DNA from: Closterium sp. NIES-65
Taxonomy: Eukaryota > Streptophyta > Zygnematophyceae > Desmidiales > Closteriaceae
Assembly: GCA_948144175.1 (NCBI GenBank)
Contig: CANXME010002579.1
Span: 866,001-930,000, forward strand
Length of the DNA stretch: 64,000 nucleotides
Direction: 5' to 3'
Shown: piece by piece, positions 10,546-22,500 of the stretch
Layout: each line of letters opens with the position of its first letter
How positions within the stretch are numbered: position 1 is the first letter of the stretch
Made by a program: the position numbers and the translations under genes
The notes under the pieces: generated by a model
What the model saw: only the letters and a program-made list of their open reading frames with translations
What the model was told of the DNA's origin: nothing
Databases searched by the model: none

Positions 10546-11454
10546 AAGGGAAGATGGGAGGGCGGGCTGATTAGAGGTAGGGAAGATGAGTGGTCTTGAG
10601 GAGGAAGAGAAAAAGGGTGGATGGGGGAGAGTGAAGGGGAAAGAGGGAGAAAGAGAGGGATGAACGAAGGAGGAAAGAGTGAGGCTGGGTACAAGTGGGA
10701 AGGTGAAAGGGCGAAACAGAAGAATAGGGTTGGAGTGAGGAAGGGAGTAGGAGAGTGGGTGATGGATAGGGTTCAGGGTGACTGGATCGAGGGATGATGA
10801 GGAGATGGAAGAATGGCAGGACGGGAGGACTGGAGGAAAGGAGGGAGGGTGGACGGATGGCAAAGAGGGGAAAGAGGGTAGCAAGGTCGAGAGTGTGGGA
10901 GAGATGGAGAAAGGGAGGAGAGAGAGCGTGAGGAGGCTGACTGTGGGGGAACGACGGAACGGATTAAGGGCGGAGGCCAAGAGGTGGGCGCAAGAGAGAG
11001 GAGGAGGTGGGCGCAAGAGAGAAGAGGAGGTTGGCGCAAGAGAGAGAGAGGGAGATAGGTTGGTGCAAAAGAGAGGAGGAGGTTGGTGAGATTGAGAGGA
11101 GGAGGCAGGGTGGGTGGGAGGCAGGGGGGGAGGGAGAATGAGAGAGAAAGAAAGCAGGCTGCATGGGTGGAGTGGATCCTACCATGGACCATGGTAGGAA
11201 TAGAGAAGGTGGCAATGAGGAGAGCGAGAGCGACCTAATGAGGCAATGGGGAAGAGAAGCAAGGACAAACCGAATTCGTCAGGAAGGGATGAGAGGATGC
11301 ACATCGTGGGTGTTGAAGCGATGGTGATGAAAGGGAAGGTGATAGGCAGGGGAGGTGTTGACGACGTGGAGAGAGGTGGGAGGAAAGGGAGGTCGGCTGG
11401 ATGGGAAATTTCCTGGCGAATGGGAGGGCGATGGGAGGGGAAGCATGGGCAATA
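10546..11454. repeat. Purine-rich low-complexity DNA
   Basis: Mostly AGG/GAGA-rich sequence with no recognisable gene. The frames in it are compositional. The last part (from about 11235) is less repetitive but shows no recognised feature. Confidence 0.6.
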
Positions 11455-11941
11455 GTGGGGAGATAGCGTGGGCGACGGTGGGGGGAAGCGGCGTGGGCGA
11501 CGGTGGGGGGAAGCGTGGGCAACGGTGGGGGGAAGCGTGGGCGATGGTGGGGGGAAGCGTGGGCGACGGTTGGAGGAAGCGTGGGCGACGGTGGGAGAAT
11601 GCGTGGGCGACGGTGGGGGGAAGCGTGGGCGACGGTGGGGGGAAGCGTGGGCGACGGTGGGGGGAAGCGTGGGCGGCGGTGGGGGGAAGCGTGGGCGATG
11701 GTGGGAGGAAGCGTGGGCGACGGTTGGAGGTAGCGTGGGCGACGGTTGGAGGAAGCATGGGCGACGGTGGGAGGAAGCGTGGGCGACAGTGGGGGGTAGC
11801 GTGGGCGACGGTGTGGGGAAGCGTGGGCGACGGTGGGGGGAAGCGTGGGCGACGGTGGGAAGAAATGTGGGCGACGGTGGGGGGAAGCGTGGGCGATGGT
11901 GGGGGGAAGCGTGGGCGACGGTGGGAGGGAACGTGGGCGAC
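11455..11941. repeat. ~22-bp minisatellite (GGGGGGAAGCGTGGGCGACGGT)n, outer left block
   Basis: About 22 units of 21-22 bp. The same motif, in the same orientation, occurs at 36911-36991, 43787-43907 and 47773-47965, always at an end of one of the two inverted ~2.4-kb elements. Frames of 60-260 residues on both strands are artefacts. Confidence 0.9.
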
Positions 11942-12608
11942 CATCTCCAAAATGTTGACCACCTGGGGCTAACCCTTGGAAATTGGGAACCCCCAGGTGA
12001 CTACTAGGTTCCCTGTTCCTCACCCGAAGGTGACTACGGGGTCAGGTGCGTGCATTTTTCACCCGAAGGTCACTTGAGGGTTATCGATTTTCAGGAAAAT
12101 CACCCCCCCTGACCCCCAACTCCAACCTGACCAGCAGGACACCTTCCAAAAGCGCCGAACCGCGATCCAACAAACATTGACCAATCAGACACGTCCAAAT
12201 TTATCGAGTCGCAGAAACGCAAACATTGACGAATCGGAGGTATGCGCCGCACCAGATCGCATCTTAGGCAAACATTGCCCAATCCGATGCCCAAAAAAAA
12301 TATAATTCAAATTATTCGACAGAACAATGTACCAGAACAAGAAAACAAATCTGAAACGATTACACAAAAAATAACCCCAGTAAAAACATCTACCTATTTC
12401 AAATTATCATTAAATAAAAAAAATGAGCACAAACGTTTCGGGTTATATATAGAAACATTTACGAAATTCTTCAAGAAATAAGCGTCGTAATAATTACTCC
12501 AAATGGTTCTAATTTAGCTAAAGCGAATAATTTTATGAATCAAAATATCGTTTTTTTGTTTATATCACTGATATCAACATAGATGTTACTATGCTAACGA
12601 GTACTCCT

Positions 12609-12735
12609 TGAGAAGAAACGAGAATGATTGAACTATGAAACAATTGGGTACAAGTACTAACCCTAATTGGGTTGTACCCCTTATGGGCTACCCCACTACA
12701 GCCTACACAAATGTATAAGCTATAATGTTCTGACA
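12609..12735 (-). repeat. 3' LTR of Copia element B (127 bp)
   Basis: Element-sense start is TGTCAGAACATTATAGC and end is TTTCTTCTCA. It is followed inside by CACCCCCATAGG, the complement of the polypurine tract. Confidence 0.88.
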
Positions 12736-12949
12736 CACCCCCATAGGCAAAATGGGGGAGAACAAGGGGTCACAAGACCAGTCAAGCAAAGCAAAACAAA
12801 GCAAGCTCAGGGTGGATCACAAAGTCGCCACACATTCCGAGCACAAGTTCAAGGCCACAAGGCCAGTTGACATGCAGGAGTACATATATATAAAAGGCTA
12901 GACAAGCAAGAGCAGGTGCATATATATATATGTAACAGTACAAGTAAGG

Positions 12950-15900
12950 TCAAGAGGTGAGCAAGTGAGGAAAGACAGGCACAAGACCCAGCTGAGGGCA
13001 GAAGCGCTGATGATCACAAGGCGCAAGTGCCTTGGTGAAGACATCAGCAGTGTTGGCCTCAGAGGCCACGTACGCAAGCCGCAGCTGACCACGCTGCTGT
13101 AGCTCACGAGCAAGGAAGTAGCGGAGAGCAATGTGCTTTGTTCAGTGCTCCAGCCTCTGCTCTCGACACAAGGCCAGCATGGCCTTGTTGTCTACGTACA
13201 GAACTGGAGGAGAACGAGGCGGCTCTCCGAGGTCGGCCAGTAGGTAGGTGAGCCAGCGAAGCTCTTGTGCAGCCATGGCTCCTGCGTAGATCTCAGCCTC
13301 ACAACTGGAGCCGAGAACAGAAGACGAGCGGGTAGCCCGTCACGAAACAGAGTCGGAACCAAGGCTGAAGGTGTAACCCTGTGACGACCGCTGCGTAGCC
13401 TGGTCGTCAGCCCAAGAAGCGTCTGCGTGCCCAGTGAAGACCACTGGACTCCGCCCTCCAAGCACAAGCCCCATGCCCGACGTGCTGCACAAGTAGCGCA
13501 ACACCCTCTTCGCTGCAGCCATGTGCTCCGGTCAGTGTCTCCCAGGAGCAACATAGCGTGCGAGAATGCTAAGAGGGTATGCAAGGTCAGGTCGTGTGCA
13601 GGTCATCAGGTACAAGAGGCAGCCAACAAGCACTAGATACGGGCCACTCGACTCTAGAGACTCATCCGAAGGCAGAGCTGAGAGCGAGTGTCGAGTAGGC
13701 AGAGGAGTGGCCTGAGGCGAGGAGTACGTGAAGCCGAAGCGCTGAAGGACCTGCTGCACCATGTGTGACTGAGTCAGGGTAATGGTGCGGCGTGCTCTGT
13801 CCCGGGTGATCTGCAAGCCAAAGTAGCTGCGCAGTTCACCCAGGTCTGTGCACGTGTGTCTCTTCTGTAGCTCAGACTTCACGTGGGCGAGTCCAGCAGT
13901 GTCAGCTGTGGTAAAGACCAAGTCGTCGACGTACACGAGGATGTAGAACGGCGGCAAGGAAGTGTCGGTGCGCAGAAACAGTGACGGGTCGGCAGTAGAG
14001 GGAGCAAACCCAAGAGCCGCAAGTGTAGTCCTCAGTGTGTCGTGCCACTCACGTGGTGCCTGGCGGAGACCGTAGACTGGACGCCGGAGGCTCCACTGGG
14101 TACCAGGAGGAAAAGACCCAGTGAAGCTAGGTGGGCGACGCAGCCAGATCTCCTCGTGCAGGCTGCCCTGCAAGAAAGCTGTGCTGAAGTCAAGAGAGTG
14201 CAGCTCGTAGTCACGGTGAGCAGCTATGTGCAGCAGTACCCGAAGAGTGGTCATCTTCTAAGTGGGAGAGAAGGTCTGAAAGTAGTCAACTCCCTGCCGC
14301 TGACTGAAGCCACGAGCCACGTAACGCGCCTTGAAGACAGGCGGAGAACCCGGCGGCCGCTTCACCCTGAAAATCCACATGCCACTGACGATGTTTGCCC
14401 CAGGCGGGGGAACCTCGTCAACATAGGTGCCTGTGGACTTCCAAGAAGCCATCTTTGTGTCCATAGCTGCCTGCCACTGAGAGGAGTAGGGACCCTCTAT
14501 CGCCTCCGCGTAAGAGCGCGGAGTCCGGATGTCAAGTGCATCCTGGTCTCCCTCAGGGGTAAGCAGTACGGACACGAGATGAGGTGAAGCAGCAGCCAGA
14601 CACTGGAACTCCTCCTGCCTGTCCTCAAGGACGTCCGTGCCAAGGGCACACTCACCCCCGACGGACGGAGGACAGACAGACTCAGACTCAGCGACAAGAC
14701 TAGCAGTGTAGTCTAGGCGACAGCGAGCAGCAAAGTCGAAGAGCTCAGCAACTAGGGAAGACACAGCAGTGGACTCGAAGCAAGGGCCAGTGACGACAGT
14801 AGCAAGGAGACGCGTGACACTAGGACTGGCAGCACGAAGAGAGTCCGACTCCGGGATGGGAAGAGCAGGAAGAGAGGACTCAGGAGGAGAAGGTAAAGGG
14901 GCACGCAGAGGAGCAGTGGACGGACGCAGAGACATCCAGTGCGTGCCAGGGACAGGAGGAGGACGCTGACGCGAACCATGACCACTAGTGCGATTAGGAC
15001 GGACAGGCGACGCAGGGTGAGACGCAGGCTCACGACACTCAGCAAGACCTCCGGTAGGACTAGTGTAGGGAGAAGGAGCAGGTAGTGGGGAGGCCGACTT
15101 TAACTGTAACTGTGACAGGACAGGCTATGGACACTCTAAGGGAGGAGGAGGACCAGTAGAAGGTGGAAGACCAAGAACCTGCTGAAGGAGTGGAACGAAG
15201 TACGGCCGAGGCCGCGCGGCGACTCCAGACACAGCAGGGACAGCACCAGTACCCCCAGTGGTAGCACCAGCGCCAGCAGCACCTCCAGCTCCAGGACCCC
15301 TAGCAGCTCCAGTGGCTCCCGGACCTCCAGCAGCACCAGTAGCACCCCCAGCAGAACCACCAGCAGTAGCCTCAGCGCAAACACCCTCAGTAGCTCCTGC
15401 TCCAGTCGTACCCGCAGGCCCAACAGCTCCACTACTCCCAGTACGAGCACCTCCGGGACCTGCGACACCAGCACCCTCAGTAGCCGAAGAACCTCCAGCT
15501 CCAGCAGCACGCCTCCAGCGCCGGGCAAACCACTCGCGCAGCTCCTGTGGAGAGAGTGGCTCCCGCCGAGACGAAGCACCCGGATAACCTCCAGGCACAG
15601 TACCACCAGACGCGACACGAGCAGGCCCAACTCCCTCAGGCTCCGCACCCCCAGGCGTAGCACCCCCATGCTCAGCACCCCCAATCGTAGCACCCCCAGG
15701 CTCAGTACCCCCAGTCGTAGCACCCCCAGGCGCAGCACCCCCAGGCCTAGCACCCCCATGAGTAGCACCCTCAGGCTCAGCAACCCCAGGCGCAGTACCG
15801 ACACGCTCAGCACCCCCAGAGTCAGCACCCCCAGGCTCAGCACCCTCAGCAGCACCAGAGTCACCAGCAACCTCTACAGGCTCGAGTGCGTCTACCTGGG

Positions 15901-18897
15901 ACACACCTGAAGGGGCAGGACCCTGAGGGGGGAGGGGGTCTACCGGGGGGGGACCTGGCACAAGGAAGAGCGGTGGCGGGGGAACGGACGGAGTGCGGTA
16001 GGGGAAGAGGCGGTAGTAGGGGACTGACTCGTCAAACGTGACATCCTGGGAGGACAGAACACGGCGAGAGGTGGGGTGGTAGAACTGCCACCCTGGCGCG
16101 TCAGAGGGGAAACCCAGGAAGACGCAAGGAGCAGCACGAGGGGACAGCTTGTCCGCAGACAAGTCGCGGACAAACGCCCGAGATCCCCAGACCCGGAACG
16201 CTGACGCATCGCCAACCTTCCCCGTCCAAAGCAGGGCTGGGGAGGTCTCTGGCATGGAGACCCTGGGCTGAAGGTTGATCTGATGCGCCGCGTACCGAAC
16301 TGCAAATGGACACAAAAAATGGGGGGCAGCCGCATGCATCATGGACGTACGAGCGACGTCCATGACCATGCCAATGCGGCGCTCAGCAATCCCATTTTGC
16401 TGTGGAGAGTCCGGAAGCGTGAAGGTCTGGCGGATGCCTCGTGCACGACAGTAGGCTCGCAGAAGGCCAGAGGAGAACTCTCCGCCTCTGTCAGAGTGCA
16501 GACGCAGAACAGGAAAGTCCGAGCCAAAGCTCTGCCTGAGCTGGAGACGAGCTGCGCGGATCCATTCGATCAACACCTCACTGACATCACCCTTGCTGCG
16601 CAAGGGGAAGACTGTGGTGTAACGCGAGTAGTCGTCAACCACCAGCAGGAAGTAGCGATCGTGACCCTGTCCACGGACGCGGGCTGGGCCCCACACGTCC
16701 ATGTGAAGCGTCTGCAGCGGGGACTCTGTCGGAGGAAACTGGGAGGAGTGAGGGGCAGCACGCTGCCGCCCCTCGGCGCAGGGGACGCAGGCAGGGGAAG
16801 GCCCTGGGGGAAGGGGAGGGAGGGACCGGGGAAGACCAGAGACAAGGACACGGGACGCCATGCCTCGAAGACGAGGCAGGGAGGGGTTACCAAGGCGGTG
16901 GTGCCAAAGGAGAGTCTCATGAGACAGGAGACGACACGAGCAGGGGGCAGACTCAGGACCAGACCTGGACGCTGCAGCAAACACCTAGCCCAACGCAGCT
17001 ACCCGACCAGACGCAGTGACTGGAGGAGACTCAGTGGTCAGTGTGTACAGGCTCGACCGCGGCTGACGTGTAAACGTGGCCAAATGTCGGCCCGTCCGAA
17101 CCTCCGTGCAGTGGGTCACCCGCTGGCTCGCAGGAGTGAACTGGTGCACTCCCCCATCCTGTAGGTCAGCACCACTCACCAAGTTCGTAGAGAATGAGGG
17201 GAGGTAAAGACCAGACCGGGTGCCAGAGGGAGCCGCCGGACACGGGAGGACAGTGGAGAAGTGAGCAATGAAAGGACCCCCAGAGGGGTCTGCCAGAGAG
17301 ATTGCAACTGGCCAACCAAGTGTTATGGGTGTGGTGCGGTCTCGAAAGAAGGAGCGAGAAGCCCCCGAGTCAAGGGTGAAGGTGAGGGAGGCCGAAGCAG
17401 ACACAGTACCTGAGAGATCAGAGTCACCAGCACCAGATGAAGCAGACGCACTAGCACCTAGAGCAGCAGCCTCGCTAGCACCTAGAGCAGCAGCCTCACC
17501 AGTACCTAGAGCAGCAGTGCCAATGTCCGGGTCGGGCGGAAAACACCGGTAACAGTCAGCCTCATCACTAATAGTCACAGCATACATGGCAGCAAGAATA
17601 GCATCATAATCAAGATCAAAGATAGGAACCCCCACCCTAGAGAGCTCGCCCCAGCGAGGGATCTCAGTGGCCTCAGGGAACTGGTGACGCCAAGCGTCCG
17701 TAAGGCGGCCAAAGCAGCGCTGGATGGAGTGCGCACCCCCGCACTGCTCACCCGCGCGGTCGCCGGTGCGCAGGACGTAGGTGCATGGACCAGTACCCCC
17801 ACCCCGCAGGCGTGCAGCGTACCACTCACGTAGCTGCTGAGGGGGGGGGATGACACGAGTGCGCTCCTGCTGCTGCTGCTGACGCTGACCACCACCGGAG
17901 CCGACCCTCTGCGCAGCGCCACCCCAACCAGCTCCGCCTCCTCCGCCGCCGCCTCCTCCTCCGCCGCCACCTCCGCTCCCACCGCCACCGCCGCCTCCGC
18001 CTCCGCCTCCACTGCCGCCACTGACACCTCCACCCCCGCCACCACTCCCACCACCACCCCCACCCCCTCCACTGCCTCCACCACCACCTCCGCCACCCCC
18101 GCCAGCCCCTCCAGAACCCTTGCCGGTGCGGCATTTCCCACTCGGGGCAGACGCAGCGCCGACCGACTCGAAACCAACGAGGTCGGCCGCAGCAGCAGAG
18201 GCAACAGAGGGCAAAAGGGGGGAGGGGGAACACCCCTCAAAGACGGGGGTGCGATGGTCACCACGAGAGGCTCCTACAGCGACTATGCTCTTCTCTGCTG
18301 CTAGGAGGGCCTTCTCGAGGAGGTCAACGGTGAGAGTGGTGGGGCAAACAGAGAGGAAGTGGTCCCTGACTACGCGGAGGGAGTCAGGGAGTTGGGCGAC
18401 TATGTAGTAGAGGGTGATATACATGGGGGGGGGGGGTTCTTGGCGCAGAACTCAGCAGGAAGCGCAGCGCGGTAGCGAGTGTCACTAGTGCGGAGGTGCG
18501 TAATGAGGTCAGCGACTGTGGGAAAGGCAGCAAGGTCAGGGAAGAGGTACGGTAGCATGAGGCGGCTCAGTGCAGCAGTGGCAGGGGAGGAGTAGCATGC
18601 AACTACAGCGTCGTACAAGGTATGAGCACTCTTGTACTGGCTAAAGTGCGCACGCTTAGAGGTAGGCAGGAGACGACGCACAGCAAGACGTGCAGCAGCA
18701 TCGCGTGTGGCCCACTCTGAGCGAACAGTGGCGTTAGCATCAGCAGCAGGGGCAGGAGAGGCACCAGAAGTGAGGTCAAAGAGGGAGAGACCGTCTGCCC
18801 TATCGCACTGTAGGAAAAGCTGTAGGTCATGTATCCAGACGTCAAAGTCAATAGCCCGAACCTCAGCGTCAAAAGCGAGGACACTAGGGGTAGCCAT
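12950..18897 (-). pseudogene. Copia gag-pol of element B, multiply broken
   Basis: Gag starts MATPSVLAFDAEVRA at 18897. A 12-base C run near 18425-18436 shifts the frame before MYITLYYIVAQL. Then come a long poly-Gly tract, LREWYAARLRGG, the cluster C-X13-C-X3-H-X4-C (CTYVLRTGD...QRC), protease LDSGASRSFF, GAG-pre-integrase LLWHHRLG, integrase LHMDVWGPA / LHSDRGGEF / QQNGIAERR, a Gly/Ala/Glu spacer, reverse transcriptase with YVDDLVF (about 13920-13940) and RNase H. Stops interrupt it at 16985 (CAG to TAG), 15125 (CAG to TAG), 14258, 13532 (CGA to TGA), 13340 (TGG to TGA) and near 13140. The final stop is TGA at 12950-12952. Confidence 0.88.
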
Positions 18898-19228
18898 GAC
18901 AGCAGTAGACTAGCAGCGCGAACAGTAGGGTAAGGGCAGTGCAGTGACAGAGGCGCTGTTCTTACCGGACAGGGCAGCTCAGGCGGCTCGGGTGGCTCGG
19001 GCGGTACGGCGGCTCGTCGATGCGGTCGGCTCGGCGACGCAGCAACCCTGGCGGCTCGGGCGGCTCGGCGGTACGGCGGCTCGGCAGCTCGGGGACCCGG
19101 CGGCTCGGCAGCTCGGGGACCTGGCGGCTCGGGCGGCTCAGGCGGCTCAGGAGGCGCGGCGGCTCGGCAGCAGCTCGGCGGCGCCGGGGCCCGGTGGTGA
19201 CGGCGGGGCCGCGTGGGGATGGCGTTGG
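18898..19228 (-). other. 5' leader of element B, gag-proximal part
   Basis: GC-rich, non-coding. The minus strand is dominated by CCGAGCCGCC-type repeats. It is interrupted at 19228 by the insertion of element C and resumes at 26608. Confidence 0.7.
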
Positions 19229-19359
19229 TGAGAAAATAGAAACGAGAATGAATGAACTATGAATGAACTGAGTTCAAGTACTAACCCTAATTGGGTTGTA
19301 CCCCTTATGGGCTACCCCACTATAGCCTACACAATAAGCACAAGCCATATGTTATGACA
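19229..19359 (-). repeat. 3' LTR of Copia element C (131 bp)
   Basis: Element-sense start is TGTCATAACATATGGC and end is CTATTTTCTCA. It is followed inside by CACCTCCATAGG (polypurine complement). Confidence 0.87.
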
Positions 19360-19569
19360 CACCTCCATAGGCAAAGTGGGGGAGAACAAGGGGTCACAAG
19401 ACCGGTCAAGCAAAGCAAAGCAAAGCAAGCTCAGGGTGGATCACAAAGTCACCACACATTCTGAGCACAGGTGCAAGGCCACAAGGTCAGTTCACATGCA
19501 GGAGTACATATATCTAAAGGACTAGACAAGCAAGAGCAGGTGTATATATATGCAAGAGTACAAGCAAGG

Positions 19570-22500
19570 TCAAGAGGTGAGCAGGTGAGGCAAGACAGGC
19601 ACAAGAACCAGCTGCGTGCAAAAGCGCTGATGATCACAAGGCGCAAGTGCCTTGGTGAAGACATCAGCAGTGTTGGCCTCAGAGGCCACGTACGCAAGCC
19701 GCAACTGACCACGCTGCTCCAGCTCACGAGCAAGGAAGTAGCGAAGGGGAATTGTGCTTTGTTCTGTGCTCCAGTCTCTGCTCTCAACACAAGGCCAGCA
19801 TGGCCTTGTTGTTTACGTACAGGACTGAAGGAGAACGAGGCGGCTCTCCAAGGTCGGTCAGTAGGTATGTGAGCCAGCGAAGCTCCTGTGCAGCCATGGC
19901 CCCGGCGTAGATCTCGGCCTCACAACTGGAGCCGAGAACTGAAGACGAGCGAGTAGCCCGCCACGAAACAGAGCCAGAACCAAGGCTGAAGGTGTAACCC
20001 TGTGAGGACCGCTGCGTAGCCTGGTCGTCAGCCCAAGAAGCGTCCGCTTGCCCAGTGAGGACCACTGGACTCCGCCCTCCAAGCACTAGCCCCATGCCCG
20101 ACGTACTGCACAAGTAGCGCAACACCCTCTTCGCTGCAGCCATGTGCTTTGGTCGGTGTCTCCCAGGAGCAACATAACGTGCGAGAATGCTAAGAGGGTA
20201 TGCAAGGTCAGGTCGTGTGCAGGTCATCAGGTACATGAGGCAGCCAACAAGCTCTGCATACGGGCCACTCGACTCTACGGACTCATCCGAAGGCAGAGCT
20301 GAGAGCGAGTGGCGAGTAGGCAGAGGAGTGGCCTGAGGCGAGGAGTACGTGAAGCCGAAGCGCTGAAGGACCTGCTGCACCATGTGTGACTGAGTCAGGG
20401 TAATGGTGCGGCGTGCTCTGTCCCGGGTGATATGCAAGCCAAAGTAGCTGCGCAGTTCACCCAGGTCTGTGCACGAGTGTCTCTTCTGCAGTTCAGACTT
20501 CACGTAGGCGAGTCCAGCAGTGTCAACTATGGCAAAGACCAAGTCGTCGACGTACACGAGGATGTAGAACGGCGGCAGAGAGTTGTCGCTGCGCAGAAAC
20601 AGCGACGGGTCGGCAGTAGAAGGAGCAAACCCAAGAGCCGCAAGCGTAGTCCTCAGTCTGTAGTGCCACTTACGTGGCGCCTGGCGGAGACCGTAGACTG
20701 GACGCCGGAGACTCCACTGGGTACCAGGAGGGAAAGACCCAGTGAAGACAAGTGGGCGGCGCAGCCAGATCTCCTCGTGCAAGCTGCCCTGCAAGAAAGC
20801 TGTGTTTAAGTCGAGAGAGTGCAGCTCGTAGTCACGATGAGCAGCAACGTGCAGCAGTACCCGAAGAGTGGTCATCTTCGGGGTGGGAGAGAAGGTCTGA
20901 AAGTAGTCAACTCCTTGCCGCTGTCTGAAGCCACGAGCCACGTAACGCGCCTTGAAGACAGGCGGAGAACCCGGCGGCCGCTTCACCCTGAGGATCCACA
21001 TGCCACTGACGATGTTCGCCCCAGGAGGGGGGACAGCGTCAACGTAGGTGCCTGTGGACTTCCAGGAAGCCATCTCTGCATCCATAGTTTCCTACCAGTG
21101 AGAGGAGTAGGGACCCTCTATCGCCTCTGCGTAAGAGCGCGGAGTCAGGATGGCAAGTGCATCTGGGTCTCCCTCAGGGGTAAGCAGTACGGACACGAGA
21201 TGAGGTGAAGTGGCTGCTAGACACTGGAACTCCTCCTGCCTGTCCTCAAGGACGTCCGTGCCAAGGGCACACTCACCCCCGACGGACGGAGGACAGACAG
21301 ACTCAGACTCAGCGACAAGACTAGCAGCGTAGTCTAGGCGACAGCGAGCAGCAAAGTCGTTGAGCTCAGAAACTAGGGCAGACGCAGCAGTGGACTCGAA
21401 AGAAGGGTCAGTGACCACAGTGGCCAGGAGACGCGTGACAGTAGGACTGGCAGCACGAAGAGAGTCTGACTCCGGGTCGGCAAAAGCAGGAAGAGAGGAC
21501 TCAGGAGGAGAAGGCAAAGGGACATGCAGAGGAGCAGTGGACGGACGCAGAGACATCCGGTGCGTGCCAGGGACAGGAGGAGGACGCTGACGCGAACCGC
21601 GACCACTAGTGCGAGCAGCTCAGACAGGCGACGCAGGGCGAGACGCAGGCTCATGACGCTCAGCAAGACCTCCAGTAGGACCAGTGTAGGGAGAAGGAGC
21701 AGGCAGTGGGGAGGTAGGCTGCAACCGTAACTGTGACAGGACAAGCTGTGGACACTCTAAGAGAGGAGGAGGACGAGTAGAAGGTGGAAGACCAAGAACC
21801 TGCTGCAGGAGTGGAACGAAGTACGGTCGAGGCCGCGTGGCGATGCCAGAAGCAGCAGGGACGGCACCAGCAGGAGCACCCGCTCCAGCAGCACCTCCAG
21901 CAGCACCAGAACCTCCAGCAGCACCTGGAGCACCCCCAGTAGGACCGCCAGCAGTAGTCTAAGCGCCAACACACTCAGCAGCACCCGCTCCAGTCCAACC
22001 TGCAGGCCCAGCAGCCCCAGTACTCCCAGTACGAGCACCTCCGGGACCCGCGACAGCAGCACCCTCAGCAGCCGAAGAACCTCCAGCACCAGCAGTACGG
22101 CGCCAGTGCCGGGCAAACCACTCGCGCAGCTCCTGTGGAGAGAGTGGCTCCCGGCGAGACGAAGCACCCGGAGAACCTCCAGGCGGAGCACCTCCAGGCT
22201 CAGCACCCCCAGGCGTAGCACCCCTAGACGCAGCACCCCCAGGCTCAGCACCCCCAGACTCAGCACCCCTAGGCTCAGCACCCCCAGGCGTAGCACCCCC
22301 AGGCTCAGCACCCCCAGGCTCAGCACCCCTAGGCTCCGCACCCTCAGGCCCAGCACCCCCAGGCTCAGCACCCCTAGGCCCAGGACCCCCAGAGACAGCA
22401 CCCCCAGGCTCAGCGCCCTCAGCAGCACCTGAGTCACCAGTGACCTCGACAGGCTCGACTGCGTCTACCTGGGACACACCTGAAGGGGCAGGACCCTGAG

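Noticed and set aside
11235..12023. Long frames on both strands of the 22-bp minisatellite (up to 262 codons)
   Set aside because: Pure repeat translation with no non-repetitive domain.
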